NCBI GenBank assembly: GCA_015067895.1
Contig: SVLP01000011.1
Location: forward strand, 1-64,000
Direction of reading: 5' to 3'
DNA: 64,000 nt
Source of the DNA: Oscillospiraceae bacterium
GTDB lineage: Bacteria > Bacillota_A > Clostridia > Oscillospirales > Oscillospiraceae
A program made the position numbers and the translations under genes. Positions within the stretch are counted from its first letter, which is position 1. Every line of letters begins with the position of its first letter. Of this stretch, positions 7,073-14,570 are shown piece by piece. Under the pieces are notes generated by a model. The model was not told where the DNA came from. It saw only the letters and a list, made by a program, of their open reading frames with translations, and searched no databases.

Positions 7073-8589
7073 GGTCTGTCCACCTCCTGGCGCCAAGGGG
7101 GCAAGTCATCATCCTGCCACGCATCCACGATCCCCAGGGCGTTCCGATCGATCCAGGTCAGCTCCCGGAAGTCCTCCGCCTCTTCAATATACCAGGAGCG
7201 CATAAAGGCTCTGGAACGGGAGCGGATGTCGGGATCGTCACAGTCGGTCAGCTGCTCCATGTACTGCACCGCTCCGGGGCCCAGGGTGAACAGGTGACTC
7301 AGATCCACGGAGGCCAGGTCGCCGCTGAGATAATGCTCCACGTTGTATTTTGCCACCTGGGTGTCCACATCCAGCCACATCACGGCGGCACCGATGGACA
7401 ACGCCAGCAGCATGACCGTCTTCATGTACTGCAGCTTCGGCAGATACAGCCAGACGCAGATCAGCGCGGTGGTGATGCCCAGGAAGGCCGTGATGACCAT
7501 GGTCAGCACCCGCAGGCGGGTCAGGCCGAAGGAGCCGATGTACATGACCATCTTGGCAACACTGGCGGCCACCAGGAATTCCGACACCAGTCCCAGGAAC
7601 AGGCACATGGCCCGGGTGCTGCCGGGGGCTCGGGTCTCCCGCTGGACTTTGCTGACACCGAAGGTCATGAGAGCCAGGTTGATGGCCACCAGCCAGGTCA
7701 TCTCGAAGAAGCCCCGGCGGGCATACTCGGCCCGGGTGTAGCCCTCCGGCAGAATGCCCGAAAATCCGCCCACGAAATAGGCAAGCTGACTGAACAGGTA
7801 AGCGATGTAGACGATGCAGACCGCGCCCAGAGCGGTGTTCATGGTAATGACATGGAGCCGCCTGGTCTCCCGGGCGGGCTGGGCGGTGGGCTCCTCGTGG
7901 CGCAGAGCCACGGCCCGGGAGTAGAAGAACAGGCCCAGAGCCGCACCAAAAAGGACGGTGGTGACGATCTCGAAGAGGTCGAAGTCCGGCAGCAGGTCGA
8001 TCAGGCCCTCAAAGGCCGCATCGGAGGAGATGAGCAGGGGGATCACCACCGTCAGGGCGGGAACGGCGATGCCCAGACCTGCCAGCACCGCACCGCTGCG
8101 CTGGGTCAATGCCCCGCCGGAGCGGAAAGCCATGGCCACGCCCCGGGTGGCGTAGCCCATGCGGCCCACGCCGAAGTCCAGCAGCGTCCGGGCGGCATCG
8201 ATCAGGCTCCGGGCGGAGCCGGGGGCAAAGCGGTTGTGACCCGCCATCAGGCAGAAGGCCAGATTCGTGCCTGCGATCAGGAACAGCAGCAGCCAGCTCT
8301 TGACGAAGGAGTCGGCAGACCAGCCAAAGCCCGCCGCGATGACGAGACACAGCACCAGGATCGCGGTGGTGTAGCCGTTCCCTTTGCACCCGGAGCGGTG
8401 CAGATAGCCCCAGGTCAGGGCCACGGACACCACGCCCGCAATGGCAAAGCCCAGCCGAAAGCCGCCGAAGATTACCATATTCGCGGCAAACAGTCCTAAA
8501 ATTACGGCCAGAAGTCCGAAGATCAGCTCCCGGTTCCCGGCGGGCAGCCAGTTGCGCCTGGGGCCGATGAAATTGTCGTATTGGTTCAT
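7069..8589 (-). CDS. DUF4153/DUF4173-type multi-pass membrane protein
   Basis: A 506-residue integral membrane protein with roughly ten or more hydrophobic segments from residue 20 to 400, followed by a soluble C-terminal tail of about 90 residues rich in acidic and aromatic residues (WYIEEAEDFRELTWIDRNALGI). The segment GYTRAEYARRGFFEMTWLVAINLALM is the most conserved part of the DUF4153/DUF4173 group as I know it. ATG at 8589 follows AAAGGAGG by 7 bases; the frame extends upstream but overlaps the neighbouring lipoprotein gene. Function unknown. Its neighbours are two lipoproteins and a YozG/YoaS-like pair, suggesting a cell-envelope role. Confidence 0.75.
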   Translation of the reverse strand: MNQYDNFIGPRRNWLPAGNRELIFGLLAVILGLFAANMVIFGGFRLGFAIAGVVSVALTWGYLHRSGCKGNGYTTAILVLCLVIAAGFGWSADSFVKSWLLLFLIAGTNLAFCLMAGHNRFAPGSARSLIDAARTLLDFGVGRMGYATRGVAMAFRSGGALTQRSGAVLAGLGIAVPALTVVIPLLISSDAAFEGLIDLLPDFDLFEIVTTVLFGAALGLFFYSRAVALRHEEPTAQPARETRRLHVITMNTALGAVCIVYIAYLFSQLAYFVGGFSGILPEGYTRAEYARRGFFEMTWLVAINLALMTFGVSKVQRETRAPGSTRAMCLFLGLVSEFLVAASVAKMVMYIGSFGLTRLRVLTMVITAFLGITTALICVWLYLPKLQYMKTVMLLALSIGAAVMWLDVDTQVAKYNVEHYLSGDLASVDLSHLFTLGPGAVQYMEQLTDCDDPDIRSRSRAFMRSWYIEEAEDFRELTWIDRNALGIVDAWQDDDLPPWRQEVDRP

Positions 8590-8602
8590 GGGGGTTCCTC
8601 CT

Positions 8603-9097
8603 TTAGGTATCCAGTTCGAGGTAATAAAGGATGCTGGTGTCCGCGTCGAAGATGGCGGCGGTGAAGTTCCAGGAGCTGCGGTCATGGAGCCCGGCGGTGC
8701 TGGCAGGAGCCGTGGACTGGGAATGACGGTCGCGGAAGAACCAGAAGCCGTTCTCCACCGGCGGGACAGCTCCCTCCGGGAACAGGGGGCCAAAGCTTTC
8801 CGTCTCGGTTCGTGTGCCGCAGACGGCGGCGGACAGTTCCTCGCTCAGGGGCAGGGGGTGCCAGAATTCGCTCTCCCGGACACCGTCCGCCAGCTCTGCG
8901 GCCTGCTCCTCCGTCAGCCGGACACACAGGATCCGCTCGCCGTCACCGAGGAAGCCGCCGTGGCTGTCGGTATGCTCCAGCAGTGTGCCGCCGGTCACAT
9001 CCGTGCCGATGGCATCGGAGATCTCCCGCAGGGGATCCTGTTCGGCACAGCCAGCAAGCAGAAAGAGGATAAACAAGAGAATCGCAAGTTTTTTCAT
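8603..9097 (-). CDS. Lipoprotein, unknown function
   Basis: A 164-residue secreted lipoprotein: MKKLAILLFILFLLAGCAEQ is a type II signal peptide with the LAGC lipobox, so Cys17 should be lipidated. The mature part (about 148 residues) has no domain I recognise; it ends in a strand-rich region (WNFTAAIFDADTSILYYLELDT). ATG at 9097 follows AGGAGG by 6 bases. It sits 13 bp upstream of the DUF4153-type gene in the same orientation, so the two are probably co-transcribed. Confidence 0.75.
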   Translation of the reverse strand: MKKLAILLFILFLLAGCAEQDPLREISDAIGTDVTGGTLLEHTDSHGGFLGDGERILCVRLTEEQAAELADGVRESEFWHPLPLSEELSAAVCGTRTETESFGPLFPEGAVPPVENGFWFFRDRHSQSTAPASTAGLHDRSSWNFTAAIFDADTSILYYLELDT

Positions 9098-9135
9098 GTG
9101 GTTCCTCCTATATGGGAAAGCAGGGGCGAGTGGTC

Positions 9136-9360
9136 TTATCTCTTCCAGGGGTCGTCGTCCTCGGTGTACTCGAACAGGTCTCCCGGCTGGCATTTGAGCT
9201 CCCGGCAGATGGCGTCCATGGTGGACATGCGGACGGCCTTGGCCTTGCCGGTCTTCAGGATGGACAGGTTGGCGGGGGTCATGCCGATGCGGCTGGCCAG
9301 CTCGGCGGAGGACATCTTCCGCTTGGCCAGCATCATATCCAGGTTGATGATGATCGCCAT
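9136..9360 (-). CDS. Cro/C1-type HTH protein (YozG-like, HTH_26)
   Basis: A 74-residue DNA-binding protein, almost entirely one helix-turn-helix domain: MAIIINLDMMLAKRKMSSAE opens it, SRIGMTPANLSILKTGKAKAVRMSTMDAICRELKCQPGDLFEY completes it. This short form is the HTH_26 group, of which B. subtilis YozG is an example. ATG at 9360 follows AAGGAGG by 7 bases. The upstream gene, 11 bp away, is a DUF2975 protein; HTH_26 and DUF2975 pairs (YozG-YoaS) recur in Firmicutes, so the membrane partner may control or be controlled by this regulator. Confidence 0.88.
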   Translation of the reverse strand: MAIIINLDMMLAKRKMSSAELASRIGMTPANLSILKTGKAKAVRMSTMDAICRELKCQPGDLFEYTEDDDPWKR

Positions 9361-9371
9361 AGGCCACCTCC

Positions 9372-9812
9372 TTAAATGGTCAGATCGTTCTCTTCCCGGA
9401 TGGTGACCGCCGCGTCGAAAACATAGCGGACAACATTGACCACCGGGCAGAGGAATGCCATGACGATGCAGAAGAAGATCAGGGGCGCGTAATAAAAGGC
9501 CGCGGGCAGACAGATGAGGCTGACCAGCATACAGCAGCCGCAGACCCGGCGGATGATGCGCACATTGGGCCGGATGAAGACCTCTCCCGCCAGGATGTTG
9601 CGCAGGAGCTTCTCCAGATTGTACAGAGCGTACAGGGAGATGGGCACACAGAGATAAAAGGCGATCAGCAGGGCCATGTTCGTATATCCCTCCAGGGGAC
9701 GGATGTGGTTGTACCAGTGCAGCAGCTTCGGCATGGCAAGGGCCAGAGCCAGAACCACCGCCATCAGGATGCGGTTGGCCCAGAGGGTCAGGGATGCGGA
9801 ACGATTTTTCAT
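9372..9812 (-). CDS. DUF2975 membrane protein (YoaS-like)
   Basis: A 146-residue protein with four hydrophobic segments (LWANRILMAVVLALALAMP, NMALLIAFYLCVPISLYAL, RRVCGCCMLVSLICLPAAFYYAP, IFFCIVMAFLCPVVNVVRYVF) and the conserved LEKLLRNILAGEVFIRPNVRIIRR loop of DUF2975 between helices 2 and 3. The short C-terminal tail AVTIREENDLTI is also typical. ATG at 9812 follows GGAG after a short spacer. It is paired with the HTH_26 protein downstream. Function unknown. Confidence 0.87.
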   Translation of the reverse strand: MKNRSASLTLWANRILMAVVLALALAMPKLLHWYNHIRPLEGYTNMALLIAFYLCVPISLYALYNLEKLLRNILAGEVFIRPNVRIIRRVCGCCMLVSLICLPAAFYYAPLIFFCIVMAFLCPVVNVVRYVFDAAVTIREENDLTI

Positions 9813-9815
9813 GGT

Positions 9816-10469
9816 TTATTCTCCTTCCAGAAGCCGGAACGCGATGGAATCGGCCTCGATGGGGCATTCGCCCTCAGTCATGTAGCCCATCACCAGGGCG
9901 GGGTCGTCAGGGGTGGTCACGCCCAGATCCATCAGCATCATACGGAAGGTCTCAAAGGCCGCGGTGATCCCATCCCAGGTCAGCGGGTAGGTGCTTCCCC
10001 GGAAGCGAAGCTCGCCGGTGCCGTCGGCGCGGAGCTCCAGGCAGTTGTCTTCGGCGGTCAGGGCTCCGAAGATCTCCATGTTTCCCTGGTAGCCGACGCT
10101 GCTGATGGCGTATACGCCGGGCGCAGGCGGATCGGGCAGATAGCCCTCCGGCAGCGCGTCGCCGGTGTAGATGAAGGTCATGGGGACGGAATCCTCCGCC
10201 ACCAGGCCCTCGGCGGTGGGGGTGAAGGTCATGTCGCCGAAGTCGGCCCCGTCGGCATCCCATTCGAAGCTTTGGGTCATGCCCATGATGGAGCAGATGC
10301 CCTGGCCGCCCTCCTTCAGCTCCAGGTACAGCAGCAGCGATGCGGATTCCTCCCCGTCCGGGACATAGAAGCCGGGCTTCAGGACTGGCCCGGAGGTGGT
10401 CTGGGCGGGAGCGGCGGCACAGCCGCAGAGCACCAGCACCGCCAGCGCGATGCACAGCAGTCGTTTCAT
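9816..10469 (-). CDS. Lipoprotein, unknown function
   Basis: A 217-residue lipoprotein: MKRLLCIALAVLVLCGCAAA carries a lipobox (VLCGC). The mature part is strand-rich and contains alternating short segments (KPGFYVPDGEESASLLLYLELKEGG, YLPDPPAPGVYAISSVGYQG, LRADGTGELRFRG) that look like two similar beta modules. ATG at 10469 follows GGGAGG by 7 bases; the in-frame extension to 10529 lacks a ribosome site. It is the first gene of the minus-strand cluster that continues through DUF2975, the HTH_26 protein, the second lipoprotein and the DUF4153-type protein. No function assigned. Confidence 0.75.
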   Translation of the reverse strand: MKRLLCIALAVLVLCGCAAAPAQTTSGPVLKPGFYVPDGEESASLLLYLELKEGGQGICSIMGMTQSFEWDADGADFGDMTFTPTAEGLVAEDSVPMTFIYTGDALPEGYLPDPPAPGVYAISSVGYQGNMEIFGALTAEDNCLELRADGTGELRFRGSTYPLTWDGITAAFETFRMMLMDLGVTTPDDPALVMGYMTEGECPIEADSIAFRLLEGE

Positions 10470-10598
10470 ATCTTTTCCTCCCTTGGAAAGGTTTGGGGCT
10501 ATGATACTTGATTTCTTATCGAATGTCAATAAGGAATTATCAAAACTTGCAGGTCAGGTGTAAAAACCTCGCGGCGATTTCAAAAACGTAAGGACTAT

Positions 10599-10630
10599 TG
10601 TAGGGAACGGCACGGAGGCCGTTCCCTACA
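10599..10630. repeat. CCGTTCCC-family minimal palindrome
   Basis: TGTAGGGAACGGC and GCCGTTCCCTACA are perfect 13-bp inverted arms around ACGGAG. This is the shortest member of the family seen at 1254, 16735, 18804 and 51444, and shows that the single arm alone can exist. It is 9 bp after the CPBP stop codon and might end transcription of that gene, though no T-run follows. Confidence 0.8.
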
Positions 10631-10639
10631 TTGGCGGTA

Positions 10640-11290
10640 TTATGAGGGCACCAGCCCGAACATCATCAGGCCGATGGTGTTGATGGCCAGATTCGCGGCG
10701 CCGTGGGCCAGCCAGGAGGGCAGGATGCCGCCACGCCTGTCCAGCAGGTTGAAGATCAGCCCGCCGACAAAGAGCCCCGCCAGGCACAGGCCGCAGACCC
10801 ACCAGGAAAACCACCCGTCCAGGATGGCCACATGGTAGGCCGCGAAGGCAGCCGCGCTGAAGACCATGGCGAAGGGCTCGGAGGTATGCTCCCGCAGCCC
10901 CAGGTATCCGAGACCCCGGAACAGCAGCTCCTCCAGCAGGGAATTGACGACGCTGATGTACAACGCCACCCACAGGAAATTCTCCGCCGAGACCCCCTCC
11001 TTCCCCAGCAGTCCCGCCGCGATGGAGGCCAGGTCGATGAAGGGTCGGAAGAGGAAGAAGGCCAGCAGGATCACCCCATAGATCCCCGCCCCCAGCCCGG
11101 CGGCGACGGCCAGCCCCTCCCGGCGGAAAAGGCCCCTGAAATCGCCGAAGTACAGCACCGTCCCCAGGAACAGCCCGGCCTTGATGGCGGACTTGACAAG
11201 ATATCCCGGCTGGAAAACCGTCTCCACCAGAGCCATGGCCAGGCAGGCCAGGCAGATGCTTAACACGATGCAAAAGGCTTTTCGTTTCAT
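10640..11290 (-). CDS. CPBP family intramembrane metalloprotease
   Basis: A 216-residue polytopic membrane protein of the CAAX-protease and bacteriocin-processing group. The catalytic signatures are present: EELLFRG near residue 120 (motif 1, EExxxR), AAYHVAI near 153 (motif 2 His), and HGAANLAINTIG near 196 (motif 3, HxxxN). About six to seven hydrophobic segments surround them. ATG at 11290 follows AAAGGAG by 10 bases. It stands alone between a lipoprotein operon and the divergent asparaginase. In Firmicutes such proteins serve in peptide maturation or bacteriocin self-immunity; no peptide gene is visible nearby, so the substrate is unknown. Confidence 0.92.
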   Translation of the reverse strand: MKRKAFCIVLSICLACLAMALVETVFQPGYLVKSAIKAGLFLGTVLYFGDFRGLFRREGLAVAAGLGAGIYGVILLAFFLFRPFIDLASIAAGLLGKEGVSAENFLWVALYISVVNSLLEELLFRGLGYLGLREHTSEPFAMVFSAAAFAAYHVAILDGWFSWWVCGLCLAGLFVGGLIFNLLDRRGGILPSWLAHGAANLAINTIGLMMFGLVPS

Positions 11291-11415
11291 GGTATCACGC
11301 TCCTTTGGTGTAATTTTACACTTTATTGGGCGGAATTACAATACCACCGGAGCGGAATTCAGAATTCTTAAGATGTGCCTCCCATCTCAGGGGGATTTCC
11401 ATGCGAACATTTCTC

Positions 11416-11444
11416 TTGCCAAGCTTTGCCCGGGCGGGTATAAT
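11416..11444 (+). promoter_or_regulatory. Predicted asparaginase promoter
   Basis: TTGCCA at 11416-11421, a 17-base spacer and a perfect TATAAT at 11439-11444, about 40 bp before the ansA start codon. Confidence 0.75.
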
Positions 11445-11483
11445 GGAGTTACAAATTACAAACTACATTTACGGGAGGTTGTC

Positions 11484-12476
11484 ATGGACAAAAAACATAT
11501 TCTCCTGCTAACGACCGGCGGCACCATCGCCAGTTTGCCCGGCGGCGAGGGGCTGGAGCCCCACCGCTCAGATGTGATGGAGCGGCAGCTGAACCAGCTG
11601 CGCAGCTATTTCAACATCACCGTGGAGGATCTGATGTGCCTGGATTCCTCCAACATCCGTCCCGCCGAATGGCAGCAGATCGCCCGGCGGGTCTTCGAGA
11701 CAAGGCTCGATTACGACGGCATCGTCATCTCCCACGGCACGGACACCATGGCCTACACCGCGTCCGCTCTGACCTGGATGCTGCCGGGACTGGATCGTCC
11801 CGTGGTGCTCACCGGCTCCCAGCTGCCCCTGGCGGATGTGCTCTCCGACGGCCCCGACAATCTGCGCACCGCCTTCGCCATGGCGGCATCGGGCTACAAC
11901 GGCGTGTATCTGGCCTTCGACCGGAAGGTCATGCTGGGCTGCCGGGCGGTCAAAGTCCGCGCCTCGGGCTTTTCCGCCTTTGAAAGCGTCAACGCCCACT
12001 ATGCCGCCCAAGTCAGCAACTTAGGGCTCGTCATCGACAAGAGCGCGCTCCAGCCCCAGATGGGCTTCCCCCAGCTGATGACCAACATCTCAGACTCCGT
12101 CTTCCTGCTGAAGCTGACCCCCGGCCTGGATCCCCGGATCTTTGAAATGCTCTCCGTCATGGGCTACAAGGGCATCGTCATCGAGGCCTTCGGTCTCGGC
12201 GGCGTGAATGTCCTCCACGAGGGTCTCGACGGCATCCGCACCGCCCTGAGCCGGGACATCAGTGTCGTCGTCACCACCCAGTGCCTGTATGACTCCGCGG
12301 ATCTGGGCGTGTATCAGGTGGGCAAGAAGCTCCTCGACCTGGGTGTCATCCAGGGCCGGGACATGACCTCCGAAGCCGCCATGACCAAGCTCATGTGGGC
12401 CATCGGCCAGGGCATGGATCGCAAGCAGATCGAAGCCCTGTTCAAACGCAATCTCGCAGGCGAGATCACCGTCTAA
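11484..12476 (+). CDS. ansA: Type I L-asparaginase
   Basis: A 330-residue cytoplasmic enzyme that hydrolyses L-asparagine to aspartate and ammonia. It shows the first catalytic threonine motif TTGGTIAS (residues about 9-16) and the second, ISHGTDTMAYTASALTW (about residues 85-101, Thr in HGTDT), then PVVLTGSQLP. The length and lack of signal peptide indicate the type I, cytoplasmic form. ATG at 11484 follows GGGAGG closely and a good promoter lies 40 bp upstream. Monocistronic: a repeat element follows immediately and the next gene has its own ribosome site. Confidence 0.94.
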   Translation: MDKKHILLLTTGGTIASLPGGEGLEPHRSDVMERQLNQLRSYFNITVEDLMCLDSSNIRPAEWQQIARRVFETRLDYDGIVISHGTDTMAYTASALTWMLPGLDRPVVLTGSQLPLADVLSDGPDNLRTAFAMAASGYNGVYLAFDRKVMLGCRAVKVRASGFSAFESVNAHYAAQVSNLGLVIDKSALQPQMGFPQLMTNISDSVFLLKLTPGLDPRIFEMLSVMGYKGIVIEAFGLGGVNVLHEGLDGIRTALSRDISVVVTTQCLYDSADLGVYQVGKKLLDLGVIQGRDMTSEAAMTKLMWAIGQGMDRKQIEALFKRNLAGEITV

Positions 12477-12478
12477 AA

Positions 12479-12636
12479 AAGCCTTCCCCTTTGGGGAAGG
12501 TGCCCCAACGCGCACAGCGCGGCAGGGGCGGATGAGGTCTGCGCAGTACGAATTCGCCGAAATGCTTCCATAGAAGCGACGATGTACCGCACCTCACCCG
12601 GCCCTTCGGGCCACCCTCCCCAAAGAGGAGGGCATA
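12479..12636. repeat. GCCTTCCCC-family repeat element, copy 1
   Basis: The ends are inverse: GCCTTCCCCTTTGGGGAAGG at the left and ACCCTCCCCAAAGAGGAGGGC at the right, with conserved inner words GCCCCAACGCGCA, GCAGGGGCGGATGAGGTC and CCGCACCTCACCCG. A second copy at 56839-56994 shares about the same length and all of these words. It begins 2 bp after the ansA stop codon. Confidence 0.85.
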
Positions 12637-12670
12637 ATATGTGCAATATTTTACACCGGAGGTGATTTAT

Positions 12671-14284
12671 GTGGATCCCATCTACGTGACCGGCCACCGA
12701 AACCCGGACACCGACTCCATCGTGGCGGCCATCGCCTATGCGGCCCTGCGCAATGCGGTGGGCGACCGGGAGTATGTCCCCGCCTGCCTGGGACACATTT
12801 CCGACGAGACCATGCGGGTGCTGGATCGATTCGGCTACGCGCCGCCCATGCGGCTGTTCAACGTCTATACCCAGGTGCGGGATCTGGACTATGCCACCCC
12901 CCGCACCCTCTTCCGCTCCGTCACCGTGGGCACCGCCTGGACGGCTCTGCAGGAGCAGAAAAGCGTCTCCAGCGTGGCGGTGACCAATTCCGACGGCACC
13001 CTCTACGGCATGCTCAGCTGGGACGACATCGCCTCCTTCCATATGGGGCTGGTGTCCAGCTCCTACCTGCGGCCCACGCCCCTGTTCAACGTGCTCTCCA
13101 CCCTGGAGGGCAAGGTGCTCAACGACCTGGGCAGCGACAGCGACATGATCTCCGGCGAGGTCACCATCGCCCTGCCCCAGAGCCGGGAGAACCTGCTGTT
13201 CAAAAAGAAGGACACCATCGTCATCTGCGGCAGCCAGCCGGATATGATCCGCCGGGCTCTGGAGCTGAATGTCAACTGCCTGATCCTGTGCCAGACGGAG
13301 CTGCCCGAGGAGCTGCGCAGCTTCGAGAGCACCACCACCATCCTCATGACCCCCTACGATGCCTACCGCACCCTGCGGCTGATCTTCCAGTCGGCACCCG
13401 TGGAGCGGATCTGCCAGTGCAAGAACCTGACCGCCTTCCATCTGGACGACCGGGTGGACGATGTGCAGGAGCTGGTGCTGAAGAAGAACGACCACTGCTA
13501 CCCCATCCTCGATGCCGAGGAGAAGGTCGTGGGCATTTTGACCCGCCAGCATCTGCTGCGTCCCAGGCGCAAGCGGGTGGTGCTGGTGGATCACAACGAG
13601 GCCGCCCAGTCCGTGGCCGGTCTGGAGGAGGCGGAGATCCTGGAGATCATCGACCACCACCGTCTGGCGGACATCCAGACCCTGAACCCCATCTACTTCC
13701 GCAACGAGCCCGTGGGCTCCACCAACACCATCATCGCGGGCATGTTCCAGGAGCGGGGTCTGATCCCCAGCGAGCGTCTGGCGGGCATGCTGGCGGCGGC
13801 CATCGTGGCGGATACGGTCATGTTCAAGTCCCCCACCTGCACCGAGCGGGACAAGCTGATCGCCCAGCGGATGGCCCGGATCGCAGGCGTCAGCCTGGAC
13901 GAGCTGGGTCGGGAGATCTTCTCCTCCACCCACGAGGGCAAGACCATCCGCGACCTGCTGCGCTCGGATTTCAAGGAGTTCCACATCGCCGGCCACAGCT
14001 TCGCCGTGGCCCAGATCACCAGCGTGGACACCACCGCCATGTTCGCCCGGAAGGAGGAGTTCCTGGAGCAGATGGAGCTGGTCAGCCGGGAAAAGGGCTA
14101 CGGCATCCTGCTGCTGATGCTGACCGATGTGCTGCTGGACGGCACCTGGCTCCTCTTCGTCGGCGACGAGGAGGTCATCCGCAACGCCTTCTCCGTCACC
14201 CCCAGAGACGGCGCGGTGTTCCTGCCCCACGTCATGAGCCGAAAGAAACAGGTCATTCCCAGTTTGTCTGCATTGTGGGGATAA
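12671..14284 (+). CDS. Mn-dependent inorganic pyrophosphatase with CBS-DRTGG regulatory insert
   Basis: A 537-residue family II pyrophosphatase, which hydrolyses PPi to phosphate. The DHH phosphoesterase domain is split: GHRNPDTDSIVAAIAYA (the HxPDxDS metal-binding motif) at the N-terminus, and IIDHHRLADIQTLNPIYF plus the DHHA2 domain after residue about 320. Between them are CBS-like segments (TVGTAWTALQEQKSVSSVAVTNSDGTLYGMLSWDDI; DDVQELVLKKNDHCYPILDAEEKVVGILTRQHLL) that flank a DRTGG-like region (VTIALPQSRENLLFKKKDTIVICG). CBS-pyrophosphatases are inhibited by AMP and activated by diadenosine polyphosphates in known cases. The start is GTG at 12671, 8 bases after GGAGG; an ATG at 12641 has no ribosome site. 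Confidence 0.93.
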   Translation: MDPIYVTGHRNPDTDSIVAAIAYAALRNAVGDREYVPACLGHISDETMRVLDRFGYAPPMRLFNVYTQVRDLDYATPRTLFRSVTVGTAWTALQEQKSVSSVAVTNSDGTLYGMLSWDDIASFHMGLVSSSYLRPTPLFNVLSTLEGKVLNDLGSDSDMISGEVTIALPQSRENLLFKKKDTIVICGSQPDMIRRALELNVNCLILCQTELPEELRSFESTTTILMTPYDAYRTLRLIFQSAPVERICQCKNLTAFHLDDRVDDVQELVLKKNDHCYPILDAEEKVVGILTRQHLLRPRRKRVVLVDHNEAAQSVAGLEEAEILEIIDHHRLADIQTLNPIYFRNEPVGSTNTIIAGMFQERGLIPSERLAGMLAAAIVADTVMFKSPTCTERDKLIAQRMARIAGVSLDELGREIFSSTHEGKTIRDLLRSDFKEFHIAGHSFAVAQITSVDTTAMFARKEEFLEQMELVSREKGYGILLLMLTDVLLDGTWLLFVGDEEVIRNAFSVTPRDGAVFLPHVMSRKKQVIPSLSALWG

Positions 14285-14349
14285 ATATCGACAAAAAAGG
14301 CAGTAAAGAAACCTGCATATTGTTTCATGGCATTCGTTACGATCCCCTG

Positions 14350-14553
14350 CAAGCCTCCCCTGTTTGGCGTCAGCCAAATGGGGGAGGTGGCCCGGCGATA
14401 GCCGGGTCGGAGGGGGCAATTCCCGCTTTGCAATGCAAAGCGGGCTGATTTTTTTGTATCGCAAAAAAATCAGCCCCCCTCAGTCCTGTATCCATGCAAA
14501 CGCATGGATACAGGACAGCTCCCCCACGCCTTTCGGCGCAGGGGAGCCTTTTT
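14350..14553. repeat. Large multi-hairpin repeat element
   Basis: A nested set of hairpins: CCCCTGTTTGGC...GCCAAATGGGGG, CCCGGCGATAGCCGGG, CCCGCTTTGCAATGCAAAGCGGG split at its centre, CTGATTTTTTTG / CAAAAAAATCAG, and a CCTGTATCCATGC / GCATGGATACAGG hairpin. The TGGCCCGG...GGGTCGGAGGGG frame and the two inner hairpins match the layout of the CTTGCC family although the stem sequences differ. It fills most of the convergent gap between the pyrophosphatase and the hydrogenase. Just upstream (14293-14318) is AAAGGCAGTAAAGAAACC, related to the ends of the composite element at 6482-6793. Confidence 0.75.
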
Positions 14554-14570
14554 TAGTGCTGCATTATGAT

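Noticed and set aside
12641..12670. ATG at 12641 as pyrophosphatase start
   Set aside because: No ribosome site in front; GTG at 12671 is 8 bases after GGAGG and gives the usual N-terminus.
12473..14464. 663-codon minus-strand frame across the pyrophosphatase
   Set aside because: Opposite a gene with complete family II pyrophosphatase motifs and reading through two repeat elements.
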